Below, in pieces: positions 44,779 through 54,951 of a stretch of 64,000 nucleotides of DNA. The notes below the pieces were generated by a model, which made no database searches, was not told where the DNA came from, and worked only from the letters and a program-made list of their open reading frames with translations. The DNA is taken from positions 1-64,000 of the forward strand of contig JBDWGM010000166.1 of the NCBI GenBank assembly GCA_039975755.1. The letters are read 5' to 3'. Numbering within the stretch: the first letter of the stretch is position 1; each line of letters starts with the position of its first letter. The translations under genes were made by a program, and so were the position numbers. This DNA is from JABSSA01 sp039975755 (GTDB lineage: Bacteria > Pseudomonadota > Alphaproteobacteria > Rhodobacterales > Rhodobacteraceae).

Positions 44779-45561
44779 ATGGCGACCACAATTTGCACTT
44801 GGAATATCAATTCAGTTCGCCTGCGCGCGCCAATCGTCGAACAGCTGATGAAAGACGAGTCGCCCGATGTTTTGTGCCTGCAAGAGTGCAAAAGCCCGGT
44901 TGAAAAGTTCCCATCCTTTGCTGAGCTTGGCTATGGCCACGTGGTTGCGCGGGGGCAAAAGGGATATAACGGCGTCGCAATCTTTTCCAAAACACCGATC
45001 GAAGATTTGGGTGATCAGGATTTCGCCGGATTAGGGCATGCACGCCATGTTGCGGGGCGGCTTGAAAACGGGCTGGTGATCCAAAATTTCTACGTGCCAG
45101 CAGGCGGTGACATTCCAGATCGCGAAAAGAACGAGAAATTCGATCAAAAACTGCGCTATCTCAATGACATGCGGGATTGGTTTCGAAAGGACACTCCGAC
45201 CAAATCTGTGTTGGTCGGCGATTTGAATATCGCACCGCGCGAAGACGACGTCTGGAGCCATAAGCAGTTGTTGAAGGTGGTCAGTCATACACCGATTGAG
45301 GTCGAGCATTTCGCCGAAACTCAGGACGCGGGAAAATGGGTTGATGTCACACGCCAAGATATCCCAGAGGGCAATTTGTATTCGTGGTGGTCTTATCGTG
45401 CCAAAGATTGGGATGCCGCAGACAAAGGGCGCCGTTTGGATCACGTTTGGGCCACACCAGACATTTCAAATGCCGCACATTCCAGCCGCGTTTTGCGTCA
45501 TGTGCGGGGATGGGAAAAACCAAGCGATCATGCGCCGGTTTTCGCAACATTTGATATCTGA
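44779..45561 (+). CDS. xthA: exodeoxyribonuclease III
   Basis: A 260-residue AP endonuclease and 3'-5' exonuclease for base-excision repair. It has the family landmarks: N-terminal TWNINSVRLR with the catalytic Asn, LQECKS with the metal-binding Glu, VLVGDLNIAP and the C-terminal SDHAPV with the catalytic His. The length is normal. The gene is preceded by GGGAG and stands alone, with the cnoX-like gene 90 bp downstream on the same strand. Confidence 0.95.
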   Translation: MATTICTWNINSVRLRAPIVEQLMKDESPDVLCLQECKSPVEKFPSFAELGYGHVVARGQKGYNGVAIFSKTPIEDLGDQDFAGLGHARHVAGRLENGLVIQNFYVPAGGDIPDREKNEKFDQKLRYLNDMRDWFRKDTPTKSVLVGDLNIAPREDDVWSHKQLLKVVSHTPIEVEHFAETQDAGKWVDVTRQDIPEGNLYSWWSYRAKDWDAADKGRRLDHVWATPDISNAAHSSRVLRHVRGWEKPSDHAPVFATFDI

Positions 45562-45650
45562 TCGTTGAGGCAAGGCTGGACTGAACACTTGCAACCTTTG
45601 CGGTCCTGCGCCATCTAAGCGAATAGCAAGCTGACACGAGGGATGTGACG

Positions 45651-46565
45651 ATGGAATTGAATCTTGGCGCCGCTCCAAACGCGGGCGATCTCATCAAAGA
45701 TGTGAGCGAACAGGACTTCATGGCTGAGGTTATCGAAGCCTCTATGGAAACACCTGTCATCGTGGATTTCTGGGCCCCATGGTGTGGGCCATGTAAAACG
45801 CTTGGCCCGATGTTGGAAGACGCCGTCACAGCTGCAAAAGGTGCGGTTAAGATGGCAAAGGTCAATGTGGACGAAGCACAAGGGATCGCGGGCCAGTTGC
45901 GCGTGCAATCCATTCCAACGGTCTATGCCTTTCATAAAGGTCAGCCGATTGACGGATTTCAGGGCGCGGTGCCGCAATCTGAAATTACGGCTTTTGTTGA
46001 ACGTGCCATTCAAGCCGGTGGCGGGGAATCCCCAGCAGACACATTGAATGACGCTGTTGAGGCCGCTGAGGAAATGTTGACCGAAGGGGCAGCCATCGAC
46101 GCAGCACAGACCTTTTCGGCGATTCTGGGTGAAGATCCAAATCACGCCGGTGCCTATGGTGGGCTTGTGCGGTCTCATATTGCGATGGAAGACTTGGATC
46201 AGGCCGAAGCCATATTGAACGGGGCACCTGCCGAAATTTCTGGTGCGCCCGAGCTCGAAGCTGCCGCCGCGCAAATCGCGTTGGCCCGCCAAGCGGCTGA
46301 TGCAGGTCCTGTTGCCGACTTGAAGGCGAAGGTCGCCGCTGACGAGAACGATCATCAGGCGCGATTTGACCTTGCACAGGCCTTGCATGCTGCCGGGGAA
46401 GCGGAAGAAGCCGTGGATCAGCTGCTTGAAATTTTCCGGCGTGATCGCGAATGGAATGATGGCGCAGCCAAAGCGCAATTGTTCACCATTTTTGACGCGC
46501 TCAAGCCCACAGATCCTATTGTTTTGGATGGTCGGAGAAAATTAAGTTCGATGATATTTGCCTGA
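45651..46565 (+). CDS. cnoX: thioredoxin-domain/TPR co-chaperone, CnoX/YbbN-like
   Basis: A 304-residue cytosolic protein. The N-terminal thioredoxin domain (about 20-125) has the redox motif WCGPC at 44-48; CnoX homologues often keep only part of it, so here an oxidoreductase role is possible. The C-terminal half holds tetratricopeptide repeats, including a QAEAILNGAP-type unit. Members protect unfolded proteins during oxidative stress and hand them to GroEL. GAGGG lies eight bases before the ATG at 45651; a GTG six bases earlier is too close to it. Confidence 0.9.
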   Translation: MELNLGAAPNAGDLIKDVSEQDFMAEVIEASMETPVIVDFWAPWCGPCKTLGPMLEDAVTAAKGAVKMAKVNVDEAQGIAGQLRVQSIPTVYAFHKGQPIDGFQGAVPQSEITAFVERAIQAGGGESPADTLNDAVEAAEEMLTEGAAIDAAQTFSAILGEDPNHAGAYGGLVRSHIAMEDLDQAEAILNGAPAEISGAPELEAAAAQIALARQAADAGPVADLKAKVAADENDHQARFDLAQALHAAGEAEEAVDQLLEIFRRDREWNDGAAKAQLFTIFDALKPTDPIVLDGRRKLSSMIFA

Positions 46566-46593
46566 ATCGATCTGACCGCTAGGTTAGTAGAGC

Positions 46594-47238
46594 ATGACAA
46601 TATTATCCGACCTCCCCGAGACCATACCCGTTTTCCCGTTGCCCGGGACCTTGTTGTTACCTCGGGCGCGTTTGCCGTTGCATATTTTTGAACCCCGTTA
46701 TCTTCAGATGATGGATGATTGCCTGAAAACATCGACCCGATTGATTGGCATGGTTCAACCCAACGAAGTGCCCCGGCGTCAGGGGCATGGCTTGCAACGT
46801 ATCGGATGCGCGGGCCGTTTGACGCAGTTTTCTGAAACCGAAGACAATCGATATCTTGTGACCCTCACGGGCATTTCGCGTTTTCGCGTGTTGTCAGAAG
46901 TCGAAGGTTTTTCACCGTATCGGCGGTGCAAAGTGGATTGGAACGGCTTTGACAGGGATTTGGGTGACAGCGAAGGCGATGCCAAGTTTGACCGGTCGGA
47001 ATTCATGGCCTTGTTGGAACGGTATTTCGATACGCGGGGATTGTCCGCAGATTGGGACACGCTGAAAGAAGCAGATGATGAATTGCTGCTGAATTCGCTG
47101 TCCATGATGCTGGATTTCGAACCTGAGGATAAACAGGCTTTGCTTGAAGCACCGTCCTTGTCGACACGTCGCGAAACACTGGTAACATTGATTGAATATG
47201 CGCTGCTTGGCGGTAGCGAAGGCGAGGTGATGCAATGA
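46594..47238 (+). CDS. LON substrate-binding domain protein
   Basis: A 214-residue protein made only of the N-terminal domain of Lon protease. It has IPVFPLPGTLLLPRARLPLHIFEPRY as the family signature region (split around PLPG) and no AAA or protease part. The cellular role of stand-alone LON domains is not settled; related proteins can act as adaptors. It overlaps trm112 by four bases (ATGA), so they are co-translated, and it follows the cnoX-like gene by 28 bp. Confidence 0.88.
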   Translation: MTILSDLPETIPVFPLPGTLLLPRARLPLHIFEPRYLQMMDDCLKTSTRLIGMVQPNEVPRRQGHGLQRIGCAGRLTQFSETEDNRYLVTLTGISRFRVLSEVEGFSPYRRCKVDWNGFDRDLGDSEGDAKFDRSEFMALLERYFDTRGLSADWDTLKEADDELLLNSLSMMLDFEPEDKQALLEAPSLSTRRETLVTLIEYALLGGSEGEVMQ

Positions 47239-47411
47239 GCAATACGTGGGATCGACGCATGTTAGAGGCGCTGGTATGCCCCATTTCGCAAAACCCGCTG
47301 CGCTATGATGCAGAACGCAGCGAACTGATCTCGGAAAGTATGAATTTGGCTTACCCGATCCGCAATGGAATCCCGGTCATGCTGGAAGACGAAGCCCGAA
47401 AGCTGGATTAA
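47235..47411 (+). CDS. Trm112 family protein
   Basis: A 58-residue protein of the Trm112 family. It has LEALVCPISQNPL near the start and AYPIRNGIPVML at the end. In other organisms Trm112 is a small zinc-binding partner of methyltransferases; here only one Cys (Cys15) is present, so zinc binding is doubtful. The ATG overlaps the stop of the LON-domain gene. It converges on the ubiH-like gene with a 3 bp gap. Confidence 0.88.
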   Translation: MSNTWDRRMLEALVCPISQNPLRYDAERSELISESMNLAYPIRNGIPVMLEDEARKLD

Positions 47412-47414
47412 TGA

Positions 47415-48629
47415 TTACTGCATCAGTTGCGGTAATTCACCCGTCAGGCCGGCGGCTTCGCGGATAAAATTGCGGCGCAGGCCGGGCAGGCCGTTGATCA
47501 TGCCCATTCCCAAATCACGTCCAATCCGCAGCAACGGGTTGTCGTTTGAAAACAAACGGTTGAATCCGTCGGTGGCGATGGCAAGGGTCGTGTTGTCAAA
47601 CCTACGCCATTCCTCATAGCGGCGTAGAACCGGAACCGCGCCGAAATCTTCACCGCGATCTTGTGCTTCGCTTAACACTTGGACGAGGGCCGCGATGTCA
47701 CGCAAACCCGCATTCAAACCTTGCCCCGAAATAGGATGTACACCATGTGCCGCATCCCCCACCAAGGCAACGCGTGGGGCGATCATGTTCTGGGCAAGCG
47801 AAAGCGACAAAGGATAGGTGAACCGATCCCCTGCCAGTTTGATCTGGCCAAGGAAATCGCCAAAACGTGGGCGTAACATCGTCAGATATTCGTCTTCGGG
47901 CAGGGCGTTAAACAAGCCCGCATTCGCGTCCGTTTCCGACCAAACAATCGAACTTTTGTTTCCAGGCAGGGGTAAAATGGCCAACGGTCCGGCAGGCATA
48001 AAGAACTGATGCGCAATTCCGTCGTGAGGCAGTTCGTGTTCGATGGCCGCGACCAGTGCCGTTTGGCCGTAACGCCAGCCCGTGCGTTTGATGGCACTGC
48101 GCTGCGCAACGCCGCTGCCGCGCCCATCTGCCCCAACAATCAACAGCGCGCTTAACTTTGTGCTGTCATCAAGGACAACCGACACGCCGCCCGGTTCGCT
48201 GTCTTGAGACACGACAGTTTTGGGGGCAAGATGCGTGATCAACGGGGCACTTGCGATGGCCTTTATGAGAACAGGGCGCAGATGCCGGTCTTCGATCATA
48301 TGCCCCATCGGGCCTTCTTCGATCTCTGTATGGCTGAAATGCATAAAGAAAGGCGACGGACCTTCCCCGACGCGCCCGTCGCTGACCTTGATGTCCAGAA
48401 TGGGCTGGGCGTTACCTGCCAAATCATCCCACAGTCCCAATGCTTGAAACATCCGGCAAGATGTCAAAGCCAGAGCATAACTGCGTCCGTCAAAGGTTGG
48501 ATTTTCGTGTGCGGTGTTGGGATGCGCATCAATCAATGTGACACGCAAACCGTTTTGCACCAGCGCCAAGGCCAGTGTCGCACCGTTCAATCCACCACCA
48601 ACAATGATTACGTCTGCATCGCGTGTCAT
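47415..48629 (-). CDS. ubiH: FAD-dependent ubiquinone-biosynthesis hydroxylase, UbiH/UbiF family
   Basis: A 404-residue flavoprotein monooxygenase that hydroxylates the ubiquinone ring in the cytoplasm or at the inner membrane. The N-terminal FAD motif is VIIVGGGLNGATLALAL, a central GADGRGSGVAQ motif contacts NAD(P)H and FAD, and the C-terminal LVGDAAHGVHPISGQGLN stretch closes the FAD site. The ATG at 48629 gives the MTRDADVIIVGGG start of relatives; an ATG 30 bases upstream is possible. UbiH, UbiF and UbiI cannot be separated by reading alone. It is divergent from the amidase gene. Confidence 0.85.
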   Translation of the reverse strand: MTRDADVIIVGGGLNGATLALALVQNGLRVTLIDAHPNTAHENPTFDGRSYALALTSCRMFQALGLWDDLAGNAQPILDIKVSDGRVGEGPSPFFMHFSHTEIEEGPMGHMIEDRHLRPVLIKAIASAPLITHLAPKTVVSQDSEPGGVSVVLDDSTKLSALLIVGADGRGSGVAQRSAIKRTGWRYGQTALVAAIEHELPHDGIAHQFFMPAGPLAILPLPGNKSSIVWSETDANAGLFNALPEDEYLTMLRPRFGDFLGQIKLAGDRFTYPLSLSLAQNMIAPRVALVGDAAHGVHPISGQGLNAGLRDIAALVQVLSEAQDRGEDFGAVPVLRRYEEWRRFDNTTLAIATDGFNRLFSNDNPLLRIGRDLGMGMINGLPGLRRNFIREAAGLTGELPQLMQ

Positions 48630-48711
48630 AACTTTGGATATGGGCGCAGGCTTTGGCATTGTCCATGCGCCCTCGTGCCGCTACCTTTGCCTTCAACCGG
48701 AAGGAATACAG

Positions 48712-50049
48712 ATGCAGCATTGGCTGGCCATGGGCCTCGCAGATTTGGGACGCGGTATAGAAGCAGGTGACATTGACCCTGTTGCTTTGACGCAAACGTA
48801 TCTGGATGCAATCGACGCGCATGAATTACGTGACAAGGTTTATTCCGTTGTCACCGCAGAACGCGCAATGGCCGAGGCCGAAGCGGCAGCGCATCGCGCG
48901 CATATTGGTCAACGTCTGTCTTTGGTCGATGGCGTCCCGATCAGTTGGAAAGACCTGTTTGATACGGCAGATATCGTTACCGAAGCTGGGTCCAAGCTGT
49001 TGGCAGGGCGTATCCCTAGCAAAGACGCCTTGGTCTTGCAAAACGCGTCGGCTAGCGGACTGGTTTGCCTCGGCAAAACGCACATGAGCGAACTGGCTTT
49101 TTCTGGCTTGGGCTACAATCCATCAACGGCAACTCCACCTTGCGTTAATGACGCAAATGCCGTGCCGGGTGGTTCATCCTCGGGAGCGGGGGCGTCCGTT
49201 GCGTTCGGATTGGCCGCAGCTGCCATTGGGTCAGACACAGGCGGGTCTGTCCGCATTCCGTCGGCATGGAATGACCTTGTTGGATTGAAAACAACCTCTG
49301 GGCGTATCAGCCTAGAAGGTGTTGTGCCCTTATGCCTTGATTTTGATACGGTGGGCCCTTTGACGCGAACCGTCGAAGACGCGGGATTGATGCTGGCCGC
49401 ACTGGAAGGGCGTAAGCCCGCAGATGTGCGGGGTGCAACACTGAAAGGGCGTCGATTTGGACTTTTGCAAACCGTTGTTCTGGATGATGTGCGCGACGCC
49501 CCCGCTGCAGCATTTGAAAATGCGGTTGATCGTCTGCGCCAAGCAGGGGCAGTGGTTGAACAGGTCGAGGTGCCGGAACTTGAGGGCGCAGATGGCCCGA
49601 TGGCATTGTCCAGCATTCTGTTTCCCGGCGAAGCTTATGGGTTGTGGCGTGACGTTATCGATGAACATCCCGAAGCCATGTATGAAGAAATCCTTCAACG
49701 TTTCCGTATTGGCCTGAACTATTCTGCGCCTGACTACGTGGCGGCGTGGGCGCGTATTCGTGCGGTGCGGACTATCTATGACCAAAAAACAGCGGCATTT
49801 GATGCCATCCTTGCCCCGACGGCCCCCAACTTACCGCCCAACCTTGAGCGGCTTTTGACGGAAGACGATTATTACAAAACCGAGAATTTACTGGCGTTGC
49901 GTAACACTCGGGTCGCAAATTTGATGGGACTATGTGCGTTGACCTTGCCCACAGGCGTGCCCAGCTGCGGGATCATGCTGATGGGTAAGCCAAATTGCGA
50001 AGAAGCGTTGTTGCGTATCGGTGTCGCCGCGCAAGAGGCGCTTTCATAA
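48712..50049 (+). CDS. amidase-signature-family hydrolase
   Basis: A 445-residue amidase with the catalytic triad Lys80, cis-Ser155 (GGSSSGAG) and nucleophile Ser179 (DTGGSVRIPS), the spacing found in GatA and related amidases. No gatB or gatC genes are adjacent, so it is probably a general amide hydrolase rather than the tRNA-Gln amidotransferase subunit. The ATG at 48712 follows GGAAGGA; the frame extends upstream without support. Substrate unknown. Confidence 0.85.
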   Translation: MQHWLAMGLADLGRGIEAGDIDPVALTQTYLDAIDAHELRDKVYSVVTAERAMAEAEAAAHRAHIGQRLSLVDGVPISWKDLFDTADIVTEAGSKLLAGRIPSKDALVLQNASASGLVCLGKTHMSELAFSGLGYNPSTATPPCVNDANAVPGGSSSGAGASVAFGLAAAAIGSDTGGSVRIPSAWNDLVGLKTTSGRISLEGVVPLCLDFDTVGPLTRTVEDAGLMLAALEGRKPADVRGATLKGRRFGLLQTVVLDDVRDAPAAAFENAVDRLRQAGAVVEQVEVPELEGADGPMALSSILFPGEAYGLWRDVIDEHPEAMYEEILQRFRIGLNYSAPDYVAAWARIRAVRTIYDQKTAAFDAILAPTAPNLPPNLERLLTEDDYYKTENLLALRNTRVANLMGLCALTLPTGVPSCGIMLMGKPNCEEALLRIGVAAQEALS

Positions 50050-50164
50050 GCGGCGCAAATGCCACAATGCGCCATCATCCTCCGCTTTTTCTGGACGGAG
50101 GACTCTGCCTTGGGTTAGTTTGACCCAAACGGGGCGTTTATGACCCCGGACAGAGGCAGTATTG

Positions 50165-51349
50165 ATGGAACTACCCGAGCGGTTTTCGAACCTTCCGGCT
50201 TACGCATTCCCGCGCTTGCGCGCGTTATTGGATCATCACGCGCCCGGTGGCGACGTGGTTCATATGACCATTGGGGAACCAAAACACGCATTTCCTGCAT
50301 GGGTCAGCGACGCAATTGTCGAACATGCTCAGGGGTTTAACAGCTATCCCCCAAACGAAGGCGCGCCAGAGTTGCGCCGCGCGTTTACCGGTTGGCTCAA
50401 ACGTCGTTACGGCGTTGAAAAAGATCCAGACGTCCACGTGATGCCCCTCAATGGGACACGCGAGGGGCTTTATAACATCGCAATGGCGCTTAGCCCTGAA
50501 ACAAAGAATGGCAACCGTCCGGCCATTTTGATGCCGAACCCATTCTATCAGGTCTATATGCTTGCGGCGATTTCTGCCGAAGCAGACCCGGTTTTGGTGC
50601 CTGCAACTGCTCAAACAGGGCATTTGCCAGATTTTGCCGGGCTTGATCGCGAAGTGTTGGATCGCACTACGGGTGTATATATCTGCTCGCCTGCCAACCC
50701 ACAGGGCGCCGTCGCCGATCACGCCTATTGGGCGAATTTGTTGACCTTGGCTGAACAGCATGATTTCCAGATTTACGCCGACGAATGCTATTCCGATATT
50801 TATCGCGGCGCGGCCCCAATTGGTATTTTGGAGGTTGCCAATGCGATTGGTGCGGACCCTGAACGCGTTGTTGCGTTTCATTCGCTGTCCAAACGATCCA
50901 ACCTACCGGGTTTGCGTTCAGGATTTGTGACAAGCGGCCCGCGTACAATGCGCGAAATACGCCAATTGCGCACATATGCTGGCACTCCGTTGCCTCTACC
51001 GCTGCAGATGGCTGCAGCACGCGTGTGGGATGACGAAGACCATGTCATCGAAAACCGCGCTTTGTATCTTGAGAAATTCGAAGCAGCGGATCGTATTCTG
51101 GGCAACGTCCCGGGGTATATGAAACCAGAAGCCGGGTTTTTCCTATGGCTTCCGGTCGAAGACGGTGAACTGGCCGCTTTGCGGTTGTGGCAAGAAACAG
51201 GTGTCCGCGTTCTGCCGGGCGCCTATCTGGCCCGAGAAATTGACGGATTTAACCCTGGTCAGGGATTCATTCGGGTCGCGATGGTGGCCCCAAAAGCCGA
51301 GATGGAGCGAGGCCTCGAGGCCATTCGCGATACCATCTACGGCGCATAA
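50165..51349 (+). CDS. dapC: succinyldiaminopimelate aminotransferase-like
   Basis: A 394-residue class I/II aminotransferase. It has the family marks T-I-G-E-P-K-H, NGTREGLYNIA, MPNPFYQVY, and the PLP Lys in FHSLSKRSNLPGLRSGF. Together these resemble the DapC group, which makes N-succinyl-LL-2,6-diaminopimelate in lysine and peptidoglycan-precursor synthesis. The ATG at 50165 follows AGAGG; a TTG directly before it is less likely. Other dap genes are not in the window, so a broader role is possible. It sits 21 bp before ftsK on the same strand. Confidence 0.8.
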   Translation: MELPERFSNLPAYAFPRLRALLDHHAPGGDVVHMTIGEPKHAFPAWVSDAIVEHAQGFNSYPPNEGAPELRRAFTGWLKRRYGVEKDPDVHVMPLNGTREGLYNIAMALSPETKNGNRPAILMPNPFYQVYMLAAISAEADPVLVPATAQTGHLPDFAGLDREVLDRTTGVYICSPANPQGAVADHAYWANLLTLAEQHDFQIYADECYSDIYRGAAPIGILEVANAIGADPERVVAFHSLSKRSNLPGLRSGFVTSGPRTMREIRQLRTYAGTPLPLPLQMAAARVWDDEDHVIENRALYLEKFEAADRILGNVPGYMKPEAGFFLWLPVEDGELAALRLWQETGVRVLPGAYLAREIDGFNPGQGFIRVAMVAPKAEMERGLEAIRDTIYGA

Positions 51350-51370
51350 AAAGTGAGACGAGGCAAAACA

Positions 51371-54250
51371 ATGGCGATTATTGGTGACCGTGACCCTTTT
51401 TTGGATAGCCAGATGCAGGCCGCTGTGGAACGACGCAGCAAAGAACTGATTGGCATCGCATTACTGCTTTTGGGTCTGGTGACTGCTGCAATGTTGTGGA
51501 GCTATTCACCCGAAGATCCAAATTGGTTCGTGTCTAGCGACGCACCGATTCAGAATTTGTTGGGTCGTCTGGGCGCGACTATCGCCGTAATTTTGTCGAT
51601 TGCGATAGGGCAGGGCGCATGGGCTATCGCGCTGATTTTTCTGGTTTGGGGTGTCCGTTTTTCAACCCATTCAGGCCAGGAACGCGCATTGGGCCGCATC
51701 ATTTTCGCGCCGATTTGGATCGTGTGCGTGTCTTTCTACGCGGCGACTTTGATACCTGGTCCGAATTGGGTGGAATCGCACCACTTTCATTTGGGTGGGA
51801 TGGTCGGCGATACCGGGATAGCCTTCTTTCTGACCGTACTGCCATTTGGTTCGATCTTTGCCGTCAAATTGATGTCTCTTGTTATGGCCGTTGTGATGAT
51901 CGTGTTTGGTGCATTTGTTCTGGGCTTTACCCGTCCGGAATTGGCACGCATTGGGCGCTTTTTGTTGCTGGGTCTGATCATGTTCTATGCGACATTGATG
52001 ACCGCGTTGGGTCGCACTGCATCGGGTGCGGTGAGTGCCGCACGCGACCTTCAAGCGCGTCAATCTGAACGTCGCGCAGCCAAGCAAAGTGCAGCGCAAG
52101 ATGCAATCGCCACCGAAGACTATGCGCAGTCTTGGGATGAAGACGAAACCGTGGACGAAGATGACGCGCCCAAGACGGGTTTGCTGTCGCGCATGCCGTC
52201 TTTGATCCGTCGTTCTGAGCCCATGCCGGAACCAGAACTTGTAGAACCTGAATTTAATGCAGAAGACATCCCGGCCCCCGGTGAAGACCGGATTAAAGCC
52301 AAAATCGCAGATGTCATTAAATCGCGTGTTCGAAAGGTCCCGGTTCTGAGCATCGATAATGTAGCTCCTTTGACCCGTGGTCGCGGGCGAGGACCTGCTC
52401 CGCTTATCCTTGATACAACACCGTCAGCCAGTCGCGAGGAACCACCTCTTACAACCAATTCTGCAATGCAGCCTCAGTTTGCAGAACATAATCACGGTAT
52501 TGAAGATCCAGTTCTTGAAGGTTCTGATCCAATGTTCGACGCGGTTGATCCGATGTTGGATGCGATGGACCCGGTAACAGAGGATTCATTCACACCTGCG
52601 CTTCACCCCGCACCTGTTATCCCCGTGGCCGAACCGCGCAAGGTTGTGCAACAGCCCACGCGAAAGGTCTTGCAACCGTCCAAACGCGCGCAAGCCGAAG
52701 CACAACCATCGCTTAGCTTTGAAGACTCTCAGCAGACATATGAGTTGCCGCCGCTGAATTTGTTGGAAGACGCGTCAAAGATCCAGCGTACTCATCTGAG
52801 TGACGAAGCGCTGGAAGAAAATGCGCGTATGCTGGAATCGGTTCTGGATGATTACGGCGTCAAAGGCGACATCGTCAGCGTGCGTCCCGGTCCTGTTGTC
52901 ACGATGTACGAACTTGAACCGGCGCCCGGGTTGAAAGCCAGCCGCGTGATCGGATTGGCTGATGATATCGCGCGTTCCATGGCCGCATTGTCGGCTCGGG
53001 TGTCCACCGTACCCGGACGGTCCGTCATCGGTATCGAATTGCCAAATGAAAACCGGGAACGCGTGCTTTTGCGCGAAATCCTCTCGGCGCGGGACTTTGG
53101 CGACAGCAATATGAAACTGCCGCTGGCCTTGGGCAAGGATATTGGCGGGGACTCCGTTGTCGCGAACTTGGCCAAGATGCCTCACCTGCTGATTGCAGGT
53201 ACGACGGGCTCTGGTAAGTCGGTTGCGATCAACACGATGATCTTGTCGTTGTTGTTCAAGCTGACCCCCGAAGATTGCCGCCTGATCATGATCGATCCAA
53301 AGATGCTGGAACTCAGCGTTTATGACGGTATTCCGCATCTTCTGTCCCCTGTTGTGACGGACCCGAAAAAGGCGGTTGTTGCCTTGAAGTGGGTCGTCGG
53401 GGAAATGGAAGAACGGTATCGCAAGATGTCCAAAATGGGCGTGCGCAATATCGACGGGTATAACGGACGTGTCGCTGAAGCGTTGTCAAAAGGCGAATTA
53501 TTTTCGCGCACTGTGCAAACCGGATTTGATGATGACACCGGCGAACCCGTGTTCGAAACTGAAGAATTCGAACCTAAGAAACTGCCCTATATCGTCGTCA
53601 TCGTCGACGAGATGGCTGATTTGATGATGGTCGCGGGTAAAGAAATCGAAGCCTGCATCCAGCGTTTGGCGCAAATGGCGCGTGCATCAGGTATTCACTT
53701 GATTATGGCCACACAGCGCCCATCGGTGGATGTCATTACGGGTACGATCAAGGCCAACTTCCCCACGCGGATTTCGTTCCAAGTTACATCGAAAATCGAC
53801 AGCCGCACGATCCTTGGTGAAATGGGGGCCGAACAATTGTTGGGCATGGGCGATATGCTGTACATGGCCGGCGGGGCGAAAATCACCCGTTGCCACGGCC
53901 CATTCGTTTCCGACGAAGAAGTCGAGGAAATCGTCAACCATCTCAAGGCCTATGGCCCACCTGAATATGTGGGCGGTGTTGTTGAGGGTCCAACCGACGA
54001 CAAAGCAAGCGGTATCGACGCGGTGCTTGGCTTGAACACGGGCGGGAACACCAACGGCGAAGACGCATTGTATGATCAAGCGGTTGCCATTGTGATCAAA
54101 GATCGCAAATGCTCAACATCCTATATCCAGCGTAAACTGGCCATCGGCTATAACAAGGCGGCGCGTCTTGTTGAGCAGATGGAAGACGAAGGTATCGTCA
54201 GTTCTGCCAATCACGTCGGAAAAAGAGAAATCTTGATCCCGGAACAATAA
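51371..54250 (+). CDS. ftsK: DNA translocase FtsK
   Basis: A 959-residue division and chromosome-segregation protein. The N-terminal 200 residues hold about four transmembrane helices; a variable Pro- and acidic-rich linker follows (about 230-480). The RecA-like motor comes next, with Walker A GTTGSGKS at 610-617 and Walker B IVVIVDEMADLM, and a C-terminal winged-helix gamma domain of the type that reads KOPS-like sequences. FtsK pumps the terminus region and activates XerCD recombination at dif. The start is ATG at 51371; a GTG 18 bases upstream is also in frame. Confidence 0.95.
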   Translation: MAIIGDRDPFLDSQMQAAVERRSKELIGIALLLLGLVTAAMLWSYSPEDPNWFVSSDAPIQNLLGRLGATIAVILSIAIGQGAWAIALIFLVWGVRFSTHSGQERALGRIIFAPIWIVCVSFYAATLIPGPNWVESHHFHLGGMVGDTGIAFFLTVLPFGSIFAVKLMSLVMAVVMIVFGAFVLGFTRPELARIGRFLLLGLIMFYATLMTALGRTASGAVSAARDLQARQSERRAAKQSAAQDAIATEDYAQSWDEDETVDEDDAPKTGLLSRMPSLIRRSEPMPEPELVEPEFNAEDIPAPGEDRIKAKIADVIKSRVRKVPVLSIDNVAPLTRGRGRGPAPLILDTTPSASREEPPLTTNSAMQPQFAEHNHGIEDPVLEGSDPMFDAVDPMLDAMDPVTEDSFTPALHPAPVIPVAEPRKVVQQPTRKVLQPSKRAQAEAQPSLSFEDSQQTYELPPLNLLEDASKIQRTHLSDEALEENARMLESVLDDYGVKGDIVSVRPGPVVTMYELEPAPGLKASRVIGLADDIARSMAALSARVSTVPGRSVIGIELPNENRERVLLREILSARDFGDSNMKLPLALGKDIGGDSVVANLAKMPHLLIAGTTGSGKSVAINTMILSLLFKLTPEDCRLIMIDPKMLELSVYDGIPHLLSPVVTDPKKAVVALKWVVGEMEERYRKMSKMGVRNIDGYNGRVAEALSKGELFSRTVQTGFDDDTGEPVFETEEFEPKKLPYIVVIVDEMADLMMVAGKEIEACIQRLAQMARASGIHLIMATQRPSVDVITGTIKANFPTRISFQVTSKIDSRTILGEMGAEQLLGMGDMLYMAGGAKITRCHGPFVSDEEVEEIVNHLKAYGPPEYVGGVVEGPTDDKASGIDAVLGLNTGGNTNGEDALYDQAVAIVIKDRKCSTSYIQRKLAIGYNKAARLVEQMEDEGIVSSANHVGKREILIPEQ

Positions 54251-54309
54251 GCGAAGTGTTGGCCTCGGATATGGTCCGGGGCTAAACTATTCGGTGCAAT
54301 ACCGGTTTC

Positions 54310-54809
54310 CAGGCCTTAGGCGATCGCAGGGAAAGCTCTGCCCTGCGCAAATCGCATCCGTGGCCTGTTCTGCTTTTGCCATTTGGAGCCATTGCATGAT
54401 GGGCAATGCAGCCGAAACAGAACGCACATTGGCCCTGTGAAAGGAACTGGCGCATGTGCATGAAGCCCACTTGCGCAGGCTGTTCATTACGCACTGTGTG
54501 GGGCACCTTTCATGGTGGCTGGCCAGATCGAAGAATGTCTTGACTATGCAGATCGCGCTGTGGTTGTCAGTCGCGCCCACGATTTCGCGTTTTGGCTTGG
54601 GACTGGGTTGTGTCTGCGCGCTTGATCATGCGTTGCGTTGTGCGGCAGACACAGGGGATGTCTATTACACGCCTCGCACTCATGCGGTTACCGCCCGATT
54701 GTGGTCTGAACTGAACGATAAGGACAAGGCGGCGCATCACACCCAAACCGCGACCGATCTGGCCGCTGAATTTGGCATGGCGAAAGATATGACGACACTT
54801 TTGATTTAA
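54310..54809 (+). pseudogene. decayed TPR-type protein remnant
   Basis: Pieces of one TPR-like sequence lie in two frames. In one frame: ETERTLAL, a TGA stop near 54440, then KELAHVHEAHLRRLFITHCVGHL. In the next frame from about 54512: AGQIEECLDYADRAVVVSR and FWLGTGLCLRA, stopped by TGA. Then the first frame again from about 54650: TARLWSELNDKDKAAHH and DLAAEFGMAKDM to a stop at 54807-54809. This is the pattern of helical repeat C-termini of large regulators. At least two frameshifts and one stop break it, so it is a relic and probably not translated as one protein. Confidence 0.5.
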
Positions 54810-54951
54810 AACGATGTCAGTGTTCTGACGGTTGCCTAAATCGAACGTGATTCACAATTACCTCAAATTTTCGCTGATCGACGCGCCTGTTATCGCATAT
54901 CACCCGCATAGCCCTTATATCGATGTCACCGCGTTAATAAGGACGACCAAA

